Below are positions 1 to 5,589 of a stretch of 7,570 bases of DNA, one piece after another. The DNA is from Sedimentisphaerales bacterium (GTDB lineage Bacteria > Planctomycetota > Phycisphaerae > Sedimentisphaerales > SG8-4). The notes beneath the pieces are model-generated. The model did no database searches. It saw only the letters and a list, made by a program, of their open reading frames with translations, and was not told the DNA's origin. A program made the translations under genes and the position numbers. The stretch spans positions 1 through 7,570 of the forward strand of contig JAFGCA010000574.1 of assembly GCA_016932895.1 (NCBI GenBank), in the 5' to 3' direction. Position 1 is the stretch's first letter. The number at the start of each line of letters is the position of its first letter.

Positions 1-530
1 AGCGACTCTTCCGCCTCGACCGTAAGGCTGTATTTCCGGATGATCCGACCGTAGGGCGTCCCCTCGCAGACGCCGGCGATCTCGTCGAAACTGCCGGCGT
101 TCACAACCAAATCGATGGGAATGTCGTGAATGATGCGATCGTAAAGAATGTAGTGAATGCTGGCGTCAGTCGGGCGGTGGCGGACGTGCGTGTCGAAGAA
201 GATCCGGATCGCGTTTTTGAGGTTGTCGATCTCAAACTGGCACAGCAAGGCGTCGATGAGTTCCAGACTGTCCCGATGCACGTACGCCTTGACGTTCCGG
301 TAGAGGTCGATCTCACTCTTGAGCAGCTCGAGTTCCGCCTGCTTCAGATCGCCGGTGGCGGCGTAGGTCCCTTCCAGGGGGGCAAACGGCGTCTCCCGCA
401 GCAGGGCCAGCGCCGCATCGAGAGAAGGGGCCCGGGCCAGTTGATCGAACGTGCTCTCGGGGAGGATCTTGCTGATCCGCGCCCGCACCTTGGCGTTGAT
501 GAACGCGTATTTTGACAGAGGGCTGGCCAT
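1..530 (-). CDS. ntpC: V/A-type ATPase subunit C (AC39/d family), 5' part only
   Basis: Subunit C of V/A-type ATPases is the cytoplasmic funnel-shaped socket that joins the central rotor stalk to the membrane c-ring. Reading the minus strand from the ATG at 530 gives 176 residues with no stop up to the window edge. This is about half of the usual length of roughly 330-350, so the C-terminal part lies outside. The N-terminus, MASPLSKYAFINAKVRARIS, matches the family opening (Y-x-[FY]-I-N-A-[KR]-V-R), and the rest is helical with the AC39-like stretch LCQFEIDNLKNAIRIFF. Its ATG shares one base with the TAA of the upstream coiled-coil subunit (TAATG at 532-528), indicating translational coupling in one operon. 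Family call is strong from motif and neighbour; the symbol is by analogy with the Enterococcus ntp nomenclature. The gene is truncated by the window, not broken. Confidence 0.88.
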   Translation of the reverse strand, partial: MASPLSKYAFINAKVRARISKILPESTFDQLARAPSLDAALALLRETPFAPLEGTYAATGDLKQAELELLKSEIDLYRNVKAYVHRDSLELIDALLCQFEIDNLKNAIRIFFDTHVRHRPTDASIHYILYDRIIHDIPIDLVVNAGSFDEIAGVCEGTPYGRIIRKYSLTVEAEES

Positions 531-862
531 TACCCGATGTTCGCCTCCGGCTCCGCGGCCACGATGATCCGGCAGATTTGGCCTGCCAGATCTTCCATGG
601 CATCCGTATTGTCATGGAGCAGCGTGTCGCGTTCGGCATCCGCCTGCTTCAGTCTTTCCTCTCTGCTGCGCTCGGCTTGCTCCTCGGCCTCCACTACGGC
701 CGTCCGTAGGGTTTCTCGGGCGCGCTCCTTGGCCTCGCTGAGCATCTCGGCGGCCTCCCGTTCCGCCACGCGGACCGTCTCGGCCGCACTCTCGCGAGCC
801 TGCCTCAGCGAGACATCTACTCTCTCCTCGGCCTCGAGAACTTCCTTGATAATCTTCTTCAT
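530..862 (-). CDS. V/A-type ATPase small stalk subunit (G/H-like coiled coil)
   Basis: This 110-residue protein starts MKKIIKEVLEAEERVD and is almost wholly an Ala/Glu/Arg-rich heptad-type coiled coil (about residues 5-90). It ends in a short hydrophobic amphipathic helix (MEDLAGQICRIIVAAEP). Length, composition and the K-E-x-L-E-A-E-E opening fit subunit H (archaeal AhaH), also called G, the peripheral-stalk partner of subunit E. The N-terminal half of subunit E looks similar, but E is about twice as long. It is the first gene of a minus-strand operon, followed by subunit C with a one-base overlap. The start at 862 has only a weak AGGG (minus strand) four bases upstream. A near-consensus promoter lies about 65 bases further upstream. 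Low-complexity coiled coils are hard to assign alone; the adjacent AC39 gene makes the call. Confidence 0.78.
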   Translation of the reverse strand: MKKIIKEVLEAEERVDVSLRQARESAAETVRVAEREAAEMLSEAKERARETLRTAVVEAEEQAERSREERLKQADAERDTLLHDNTDAMEDLAGQICRIIVAAEPEANIG

Positions 863-896
863 AGGACCCTATCCAGCGTGTATGAAACCGGGCCAA

Positions 897-953
897 ACCG
901 TATCGGCGCGGTACCCCAAAGCCTTTCATTATAGATACGACCGTATCGACGCG
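897..953. repeat. Direct repeat ACCGTATCGRCGCG, two copies 43 bases apart
   Basis: The 14-base word ACCGTATCGGCGCG at 897-910 recurs as ACCGTATCGACGCG at 940-953 with one mismatch. The distal copy overlaps the promoter-spacer palindrome. The proximal copy would lie about 10-25 bases downstream of the predicted ATPase transcription start. A spacing of 43 bases is about four helical turns, which would suit a regulator binding cooperatively on one face of the helix. Chance is possible in a GC-rich region. Confidence 0.45.
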
Positions 954-957
954 TCAA
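928..957 (-). promoter_or_regulatory. Sigma70-type promoter of the V/A-ATPase operon
   Basis: On the minus strand, TTGACG (957-952, one mismatch to TTGACA) is followed after 18 bases by a perfect TATAAT (933-928). Transcription would start near 921, giving a leader of about 58 bases before the ATG at 862. This is the best promoter match on the minus strand of the intergenic region, and it is correctly placed and oriented for the ATPase genes. It is read by eye, not scored against a matrix. Confidence 0.72.
934..947. promoter_or_regulatory. Inverted repeat in the ATPase promoter spacer (operator candidate)
   Basis: GATACG-AC-CGTATC is a 6-base perfect inverted repeat with a 2-base centre, lying entirely between the -35 and -10 boxes and directly abutting the -10. 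A second palindrome, GACGCGTC (948-955), lies next to it and overlaps the -35. A DNA-binding protein on such a site would block RNA polymerase, so a repressor operator is a reasonable inference. The regulator is not in the window. Confidence 0.45.
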
Positions 958-1373
958 GGCACCGAAGTCGATTGTCCCCAAGGGACGCGGCCCGGGATCG
1001 CCGGCCCTACGAAGCGCCCGGGTTTCAGCCGGGTAGTTCCGCACGGCCGGTTAAACCCTTAATCATACGCCCCTTGGAGCCGGCAGGGAAGCGAATGTTT
1101 CGCGCAGGAGGGGGAATGTCAAGCCGGAAAATCCGACGCGCTCGCCTCGCTTGCCTCGCCTTCCGGGACCAACCGGCGCCCGCCGGGGGCCGCCGAAAGG
1201 CAAACCTCCGCTCGGATTCCAGCCGGATTCACGCGGGCATTCCCGGCGTTGACGACGAGATTGTGACTACCCAAGGACTCCCGCGATGGGTCCCAAAGGC
1301 TGGTTCTACAGCCGCCGAGCCCCCTTTCCGTGCCCCACCGGCGGGATTTCCCCCCAATTTGGTGGTTATCTTA

Positions 1374-1403
1374 TTGTTGACGAGATCAACTTGAGACTAT
1401 AAT
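1374..1403 (+). promoter_or_regulatory. Promoter of the liv-paaK operon
   Basis: A perfect TATAAT occurs at 1398-1403. Two -35 candidates precede it: TTGACG at 1377-1382, closer to consensus but with a short 15-base spacer, and TTGTTG at 1374-1379, weaker but with an 18-base spacer. Transcription would start near 1410, leaving about 280 untranslated bases before the binding-protein gene. The -10 box is the stronger evidence. The suboptimal -35 suggests an activator-dependent or regulated promoter, which is inference. Confidence 0.6.
1376..1390. promoter_or_regulatory. GTTGA-N5-TCAAC inverted repeat overlapping the liv -35
   Basis: GTTGA (1376-1380) and TCAAC (1386-1390) are perfect inverted half-sites with a 5-base centre. 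A further TTGA (1391-1394) continues the alternating TTGA/TCAA pattern. The element covers the -35 region and part of the spacer of the predicted liv promoter, as expected of an operator. A related word, GTTGACGACGAGATTGTGAC, lies upstream at 1248-1267. Short half-sites make coincidence possible. Confidence 0.4.
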
Positions 1404-1586
1404 GTACCGCCAAGGTATGGAGCCTGTGTGATATGTGCGCGGCCGGGGAATTCCGTTGGAACGTCGCTCATCTTCCACCAAAAGGCACGTGCCGAGCCCG
1501 GACCGTGGGCACGGACGAAATCGTAAGCATGTAAAAAAAACTTGATCCCCCCGGCTCGCGCCAGTCTTTCGGGTCGTGGTCTTCGA

Positions 1587-1608
1587 GCCCCATCGTGCGA
1601 TGCGGGGC
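1587..1608 (+). other. Bulged stem-loop in the liv leader
   Basis: GCCC at 1587-1590 pairs with GGGC at 1605-1608. After a two-base bulge on the 3' side, CATC (1591-1594) pairs with GATG (1599-1602) around a GTGC loop. That is about eight base pairs, mostly G-C. No T-run follows, so it is not an intrinsic terminator. A structural element of the leader is the likeliest reading. Confidence 0.4.
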
Positions 1609-1660
1609 CGCAAGGTGCGCCGGAAAGGCGGTGTCGGGGAAGATGTGCTTCGAAACCATT

Positions 1661-1673
1661 GACCTGTGAGGTC
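1661..1673 (+). other. Small hairpin just upstream of the livK ribosome binding site
   Basis: GACCT (1661-1665) and AGGTC (1669-1673) form a perfect five-pair stem with a GTG loop, ending one base before the purine-rich ribosome binding site. The hairpin also contains an in-frame GTG (1666) that could be mistaken for the start codon. It could keep the site exposed or serve as a regulatory surface; this is inference. Confidence 0.35.
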
Positions 1674-1684
1674 GGAAAGGAAGG
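1674..1684 (+). promoter_or_regulatory. Ribosome binding site that fixes the livK start
   Basis: GGAAAGGAAGG ends five bases before the ATG at 1690, at normal Shine-Dalgarno spacing. It favours that ATG over the in-frame GTG at 1666, which lies upstream of this site and inside a hairpin. Confidence 0.75.
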
Positions 1685-1689
1685 CACCC

Positions 1690-2847
1690 ATGGAAACGCG
1701 AGCGGCAAGGATCTTCTGTATTCTGATGGTGGTGTTGGCCCTGGTCTTGCCGGGGTGCAAGAAGGCGGAAACGCCCGGCATCAAAGTCGGCGCCATCCTG
1801 GCCGTGACGGGCCCGGCCTCGTTCCTCGGAGCTCCCGAGTCCAAGACGCTCGAGATGCTGGTTGAGAAAATCAACGCCAGCGGCGGCGTCAATGGCGCGA
1901 AGATCGAGCTCACGATCATGGATTCCGGCGCCAATCCGGAAAAGGCCATCTCCATGGCCAAGCAGCTCATCGACGAGGAGAAGGTCCTCGCCATCGTCGG
2001 GCCTTCCACGAGCGGCGAAACCATGGCGATCAAAAACATCTGCCAGGAGGGCAAAACGATTCTGCTTTCCTGTGCGGCCGCAGAGAGCATCGTCAACCCG
2101 GTCGCCAGCTACGTCTTCAAGACGCCCCAGAAAGACAGCGATGCGGCCCGACGAATCTGCCAGACGATGAAGGACATGGGAATCTCGAAGATCGGAGTGG
2201 TTACGAGCAACGCCGGCTTCGGCATCGCCGGCGGTAAGCAGCTTGCGACAATTACACCCGAGTATGGAATCACCATCGCCATCGCCGAAACCTACGACAA
2301 GCAGGAAACCGACCTGACCGGCGTGCTCACCAAGCTCAAGGGCGAAGATGTCCAGGCCGTGGTCAACTGGTCCATCGTGCCGGCCCAGGCCCTGGTGGCC
2401 AAGAACATGAAGCAGATCGGGCTGAATGTCCCGCTGTTCCAAAGCCACGGCTTCGGCAATATCAAGTACGTCGAGGCCGGCGGTGAAGCGGCCAACGGTA
2501 CGATCTTCCCCTGCGGCCGGCTGCTCGTGGCGGACGTCCTGCCCGACGACCACCCGCAGAAAAAGGTCCTCGTCGAGTACAAGACCGGCTATGAGAGCCG
2601 CTATCAGGAGGACGCCAGCACGTTCGGCGGCCATGCCTACGATGCCCTGACCATCCTCGTCGAGGGAATCAAGAAGGCTGGAAGCACCGAACCCGCCAAG
2701 GTCCGCGCCGCCATCGAGACGCTCCAGGGCGTCGTCGGCACCGGCGGCGTCTTCAATTTCTCCGCCGACGACCACAACGGACTCAACCAGGATGCCTTCG
2801 AGATGCTGACGGTCAAGGATGGGAAATTCGCCGTCTACCAGAAATAG
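1690..2847 (+). CDS. livK: Branched-chain/aromatic-type ABC transporter substrate-binding lipoprotein
   Basis: This 385-residue type I periplasmic binding protein (Peripla_BP_6/LivJK family) captures the substrate outside the inner membrane for the LivHMGF importer encoded immediately downstream. Residues 1-22 form a lipoprotein signal peptide: Arg4 and Arg7, a hydrophobic core, then L-P-G-C with Cys23 as the lipidated residue. Pro at the -2 position of the lipobox is unusual but tolerable. The mature protein begins at GIKVGAILAVTGPASFLG (30-47). GPSTSGETMA (104-113) corresponds to the Ser/Thr loop that holds the alpha-carboxylate and amino group in LivJ/LivK. The C-terminal lobe has SHGFGNIKYVE and the segment TFGGHAYDALTILVEG. 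Start chosen by the Shine-Dalgarno site. The family also includes binders of aromatic acids, and the linked CoA ligase makes a non-amino-acid ligand plausible, so the symbol denotes family only. Confidence 0.93.
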   Translation: METRAARIFCILMVVLALVLPGCKKAETPGIKVGAILAVTGPASFLGAPESKTLEMLVEKINASGGVNGAKIELTIMDSGANPEKAISMAKQLIDEEKVLAIVGPSTSGETMAIKNICQEGKTILLSCAAAESIVNPVASYVFKTPQKDSDAARRICQTMKDMGISKIGVVTSNAGFGIAGGKQLATITPEYGITIAIAETYDKQETDLTGVLTKLKGEDVQAVVNWSIVPAQALVAKNMKQIGLNVPLFQSHGFGNIKYVEAGGEAANGTIFPCGRLLVADVLPDDHPQKKVLVEYKTGYESRYQEDASTFGGHAYDALTILVEGIKKAGSTEPAKVRAAIETLQGVVGTGGVFNFSADDHNGLNQDAFEMLTVKDGKFAVYQK

Positions 2848-2868
2848 CCATGACAGAATCGAGTCGCC

Positions 2869-3759
2869 ATGAGTTTCGCCCAGATTGTTCAGTACGCCTT
2901 TTCCGGCATTACGGTCGGCAGCATCTATGCGATCACCGCCGTGTGCTTCAATATCATTTACAACTGCACCGGGATCATCAACTTCGCCCAGGGCGAGTTT
3001 CTGATCATCGGGGCGATGACGGCCATCAGCCTCTCGCACGTCGTGCCCCTGCCACTGGCCATCGCCGGCGCGGTGGTGATCACGACGGTGATCGGCGGGC
3101 TGATCGAGATCGTGTTCATTCGCCGGGTCAGCGACGCCTCTATTCTGCGCCTGATCGTCATCACCATCGGCCTGTCCATTGTGATGCGCGAGGGCATGCT
3201 GCACCTCTGGGATGAGAAGGTCCGCTCGCTGCCCTATTTCACCGGGACAGCGGTCACGACCGTTTCCATCCTGGGCGCGCACATCTCGCCCCAGGTCCTT
3301 TGGGTACTGGGCGTCAGCGCCGTGATCGTCGCGGCGCTGACGCTGTTCTTTCGCCTGACCACCACCGGCCGCGCCATGCGAGCCTGCGCCGACAACCGGA
3401 TGGCGGCTCGCCTGTGCGGCATCAACGACCGCTGGATGGTCACGCTCTCGTTCATGCTCAGCGCGGGCATCGGCGCGCTGGCCGGCTGCGTCATCTCCCC
3501 CGTGACCCAGACGCAATACGACATGGGCGCCCCGCTGGCGATCAAGGGTTTCACCGTGGCCATTTTGGGTGGACTGGGCAACAGCATGGCGGCGGTCGTG
3601 GCGGGGCTCTTTCTCGGCTTGCTGGAGGCCTTCGTGGTCAGCCAGTTCGCCGCCGCGTATAAAGAAGTAGTCGCCATCGCAGTCCTGCTGCTGATCCTCA
3701 TTTTCCGACCGAGCGGTCTGTTCGCCCGGCGCGACGTCACGGCCTTAAGGACCGCATGA
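2869..3759 (+). CDS. livH: Branched-chain amino acid-type ABC transporter permease LivH
   Basis: Inner-membrane permease of 296 residues, the usual LivH length, with about eight hydrophobic segments. Family hallmarks are the opening Q-x-x-x-x-G-I-T-V-G-S-I-Y-A-I (8-22), NFAQGEF (38-44), the cytoplasmic ATPase-contact loop RAMRACADNRMAARLCGIN (168-186), and the later GGLGNSMAAVVAG. It would pair with LivM as a heterodimer to form the translocation path, with LivG and LivF docking on the cytoplasmic loops. It starts 22 bases after the livK stop. The ATG at 2869 has no strong Shine-Dalgarno, so translation may depend on ribosomes from livK. An out-of-frame ATG at 2850 does not give this protein. 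Its TGA overlaps the livM ATG by four bases (ATGA). Confidence 0.94.
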   Translation: MSFAQIVQYAFSGITVGSIYAITAVCFNIIYNCTGIINFAQGEFLIIGAMTAISLSHVVPLPLAIAGAVVITTVIGGLIEIVFIRRVSDASILRLIVITIGLSIVMREGMLHLWDEKVRSLPYFTGTAVTTVSILGAHISPQVLWVLGVSAVIVAALTLFFRLTTTGRAMRACADNRMAARLCGINDRWMVTLSFMLSAGIGALAGCVISPVTQTQYDMGAPLAIKGFTVAILGGLGNSMAAVVAGLFLGLLEAFVVSQFAAAYKEVVAIAVLLLILIFRPSGLFARRDVTALRTA

Positions 3760-4826
3760 TGCGACTGCGAATCTATTACCCGGTACTGGCCGGCCTCCTG
3801 CTGGTCGTCGGGCTGCACCTGGTTCTCCAGGCGGCCGGTGTGACGTATTACATGACCCAGCTCACCATGTCGGCCTACTACGGCCTGGTCGTAATCGGTC
3901 TGTGCCTGCTCATGGGCTATGCGGGCCAGTTGTCACTGGGGCACGCGGGCTTTTTCGCCATCGGTGGCTACACCAGCGCCGTGCTGACCACCTACAACCT
4001 CACCGGCCACGCCGACGGCGCCCTGATCGGGCGGCTGCACGACCTCGGCGTGCTCGTGCAGTGGCAGGACCTCTACGGCCAGGAGATTCTCTCGTTTTGC
4101 CCGTGGGTGGCCTTCGGCGCCGCCCTGCTGCTGACGGCCGCGATCGCCCTGGTTATCGGCCTGCCGGTCATTCGGCTCAAGGGCCACTACATGGCGATGG
4201 CCACACTGGGCTTTGGCCTGATCATTTACCGCATCGTGCTGGGCACCCGGGTCTTCGGACAAGCCGACGGCGTCTCCAACGTGCCTCCGTTTCCTCTCAT
4301 CGGCGCGCTCCAGGTCAACGGCCGGGCGCCCTGGCGCATCCAGAACTACTACATCGCCTGGATTACCGTGCTGGTCGCGATGATTCTGGCCCTCAACCTC
4401 ATCCATTCGCGCGTCGGCCGGGCCCTGCGATCCATCCATGAAAACGAAGAGGCCGCCCATTCGCTCGGAATCAACACGTATCGCTACAAGCTCGCCACCT
4501 TCGTCCTCAGCGCCCTTTTCGCGGCCGTCGGCGGCGTCCTGATGACCCACTACAACGGCAGCATCGGCCCCTCCGAGGCCACGGTCATGAAATCGGTGCG
4601 GTACGTGGCCATCGTCGCCGTCGGCGGCATGGCCAACCTCTGGGGCGTGCTGCTCATCGGCGTTCTGCTGAACTTTCTGTCCCTGCGCGGCGTTTTCGGC
4701 ACGTTCGACGACGCCGTGTTCGGAACCATTCTCATCGGGGTGATGCTCTTTGCCCCCGGCGGCCTCCTGCGCATGCCCCGGCTGCAAGCGATTTCCTCTC
4801 TGTTACGCCGGAGGTCGCATGGATAA
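3756..4826 (+). CDS. livM: Branched-chain amino acid-type ABC transporter permease LivM
   Basis: Second permease of the importer, 356 residues, strongly hydrophobic. Recognisable are GYAGQLSLGHAGFFAIGGYTS (about 54-74), the GHYMAMATLGFG motif (143-154), the ATPase-contact loop around RALRSIHENEEAAHSLGIN (222-240), and GGMANLWG (290-297) near the last helices. The hydrophilic stretch at about residues 80-115, between the GQLSLGHAG helix and the next one, is longer than in compact LivM proteins and contains LHDLGVLVQWQDLYGQE. It should face the periplasm if the topology is standard. The start overlaps the livH stop as ATGA. A second in-frame ATG follows at once (3759), and either could be used. 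The 3' end overlaps livG by eight bases. Confidence 0.94.
   Translation: MMRLRIYYPVLAGLLLVVGLHLVLQAAGVTYYMTQLTMSAYYGLVVIGLCLLMGYAGQLSLGHAGFFAIGGYTSAVLTTYNLTGHADGALIGRLHDLGVLVQWQDLYGQEILSFCPWVAFGAALLLTAAIALVIGLPVIRLKGHYMAMATLGFGLIIYRIVLGTRVFGQADGVSNVPPFPLIGALQVNGRAPWRIQNYYIAWITVLVAMILALNLIHSRVGRALRSIHENEEAAHSLGINTYRYKLATFVLSALFAAVGGVLMTHYNGSIGPSEATVMKSVRYVAIVAVGGMANLWGVLLIGVLLNFLSLRGVFGTFDDAVFGTILIGVMLFAPGGLLRMPRLQAISSLLRRRSHG
4810..4814 (+). promoter_or_regulatory. Ribosome binding site that fixes the livG start
   Basis: GGAGG lies four bases before the ATG at 4819 and inside the end of livM. It is the strongest Shine-Dalgarno in the operon. It sets the livG start at 4819 rather than the in-frame upstream codon at 4750, which would extend the protein into livM-coding sequence with no family similarity. 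Confidence 0.8.
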
Positions 4827-5589
4827 CGTCCTGCTGGAAACCACAAATCTCCACCGCTCCTTCGGCGGCGTCCACGCCGTCCAGGACGTCACCTTCAAGG
4901 TTCCGACCGCCGCCATCAAGGCGGTCATCGGACCCAACGGCGCGGGCAAGACCACCCTGTTCAATCTCATTGCCGGAACGCTCCATCCCCACCAGGGCGA
5001 AGTCTTCTTTCGCAACGAGCGAATCACGGGACGCAAGCCCCACGCCGTCGCGGCCCTCGGCATCGCGCGGACGTTTCAGACCACCCGGCTGTTTCCGCAC
5101 ATGACGGTGGTCGAGAACCTGATGGTGGGCCGGCATACCCGGACGCGCGCCGGCTTCGTGGCCGGCCTGCTGAACCTGCCGCGAACCTGGCGGGAAGACC
5201 GCCAGGCCCGGTACCGGTGCTTTGAAATCCTCGCGGACCTGAATCTTTCGGCCTTTGCCGGCGAGACCGCCGCCAATCTGGCCTTTGGAGTGCAGCGCCG
5301 TGTGGAGTTCGCCCGGGCCATGGCCATGGAACCGGCCCTGCTGCTGCTCGACGAGCCCGCCGCCGGACTCAATATCTACGAAACGAAGGAGCTTGCGGAA
5401 CTCATTCGCAAGATCCGGGATCAGGGCGTCACGTGCCTCGTGGTGGAACACGACATGTCCCTGGTAATGGACATCTCGGATGAGGTGGTCGTGCTCGACC
5501 AGGGACGCAAAATCGCGGAAGGTCCGCCCGCGGCCATCCAGCGCGATCCCGAAGTCATCCGCATCTACCTGGGGGACGAAGATGCTTAA
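4819..5589 (+). CDS. livG: Branched-chain amino acid-type ABC transporter ATP-binding protein LivG
   Basis: First of the two cytoplasmic ATPases that power the importer, 256 residues, normal for LivG. Walker A is GPNGAGKTT (38-46) with Lys44. The Q-loop glutamine is Gln87 in RTFQTTRLF. The signature is LAFGVQRRVEFARAM (154-168), with Ala where canonical ABC proteins have Ser. E. coli LivG has LAYG here, so this is family-typical. Walker B LLLLDE (174-179) ends in the catalytic Glu179, followed by PAAGLN, and the switch histidine is His211 in VVEHDMSLVM. The C-terminus has the LivG-type ending PEVIRIYLGDEDA. It starts eight bases before the livM stop (ATGGATAA) with a strong GGAGG, and its own end overlaps livF by eight bases. 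Confidence 0.95.
   Translation: MDNVLLETTNLHRSFGGVHAVQDVTFKVPTAAIKAVIGPNGAGKTTLFNLIAGTLHPHQGEVFFRNERITGRKPHAVAALGIARTFQTTRLFPHMTVVENLMVGRHTRTRAGFVAGLLNLPRTWREDRQARYRCFEILADLNLSAFAGETAANLAFGVQRRVEFARAMAMEPALLLLDEPAAGLNIYETKELAELIRKIRDQGVTCLVVEHDMSLVMDISDEVVVLDQGRKIAEGPPAAIQRDPEVIRIYLGDEDA

Larger units (their letters stand above)
863..1689. other. Divergent intergenic region, 827 bases, no convincing gene
   Basis: This is the gap between the two oppositely transcribed operons. The left end (863-957) holds the ATPase leader and promoter, and the right end (1374-1689) holds the liv promoter and leader. The middle (about 960-1370) has open frames, but none has a credible start with ribosome binding site or a recognisable product. 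Visible small structures there are a GCGAA-TGT-TTCGC hairpin (1091-1103), a 9-base near-tandem repeat GCTCGCCTC/GCTTGCCTC (1140-1157), and a GGCTG-GTTCTA-CAGCC hairpin (1298-1313). None has a following U-run, so none looks like a terminator. I see no tRNA, insertion sequence or CRISPR-like repeat. Confidence 0.7.
1410..1689 (+). promoter_or_regulatory. Long, potentially structured 5' leader of the liv-paaK operon
   Basis: About 280 bases separate the predicted start of transcription from the first gene. The stretch contains a self-complementary GGCACGTGCC (1484-1493), and its GTGCC can also pair with the GGCAC at 1508-1512. It also has an A8 run (1533-1540), a strong bulged hairpin (1587-1608), a CGCC-GGAAA-GGCG hairpin (1618-1630), and a GACCT-GTG-AGGTC hairpin (1661-1673) directly upstream of the Shine-Dalgarno sequence. 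I do not recognise a known riboswitch class or T-box, and no hairpin is followed by a U-run, so control by transcription attenuation is not supported. Control at translation initiation is possible. Confidence 0.4.

Noticed and set aside
537..1394. A 285-codon plus-strand open frame through the ATPase G/H gene and the intergenic region
   Set aside because: Its first part is the antisense of the coiled-coil gene (Ser/Ala-rich shadow), and its second part shows no recognisable sequence and no ribosome binding site.
1433..1534. A 33-codon leader ORF (starts MCAAGEFRWN, ends at TAA before the A8 run)
   Set aside because: It is correctly placed for a leader peptide, but it has no Shine-Dalgarno sequence, no run of one regulatory amino acid, and no attenuator hairpin after it. 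It is worth rechecking only if conserved.
1532..1545. A8 run as a minus-strand intrinsic terminator (T8)
   Set aside because: The bases that would precede the T-run on the minus strand do not form an adjacent stable stem, and no minus-strand gene ends there.
1666..1689. GTG start extending livK by eight residues
   Set aside because: The GTG lies in the loop of a hairpin and upstream of the good Shine-Dalgarno site. The ATG at 1690 gives a normal lipoprotein signal peptide.
863..1689. Search for tRNA, rRNA, CRISPR array, insertion sequence ends or att sites in the gap
   Set aside because: No cloverleaf arms, regularly spaced repeats, terminal inverted repeats with a transposase, or target duplications were seen.
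2850..3215. Open frame starting at the ATG just after the livK stop
   Set aside because: It runs in another frame across livH, and its product is an Arg/His-rich shadow without family features.
1468..3516. A 682-codon open frame on the minus strand antisense to livK and livH
   Set aside because: It is an antisense shadow created by GC-rich codon bias. Its translation is rich in His, Asp, Gly and Arg with no domain, and the plus strand encodes clear family proteins there.
5282..5326. LivG signature motif lacking the canonical serine, considered as an inactive ATPase
   Set aside because: LivG proteins, including that of E. coli (LAYG), normally lack this serine. Walker A, Walker B glutamate and switch histidine are intact.
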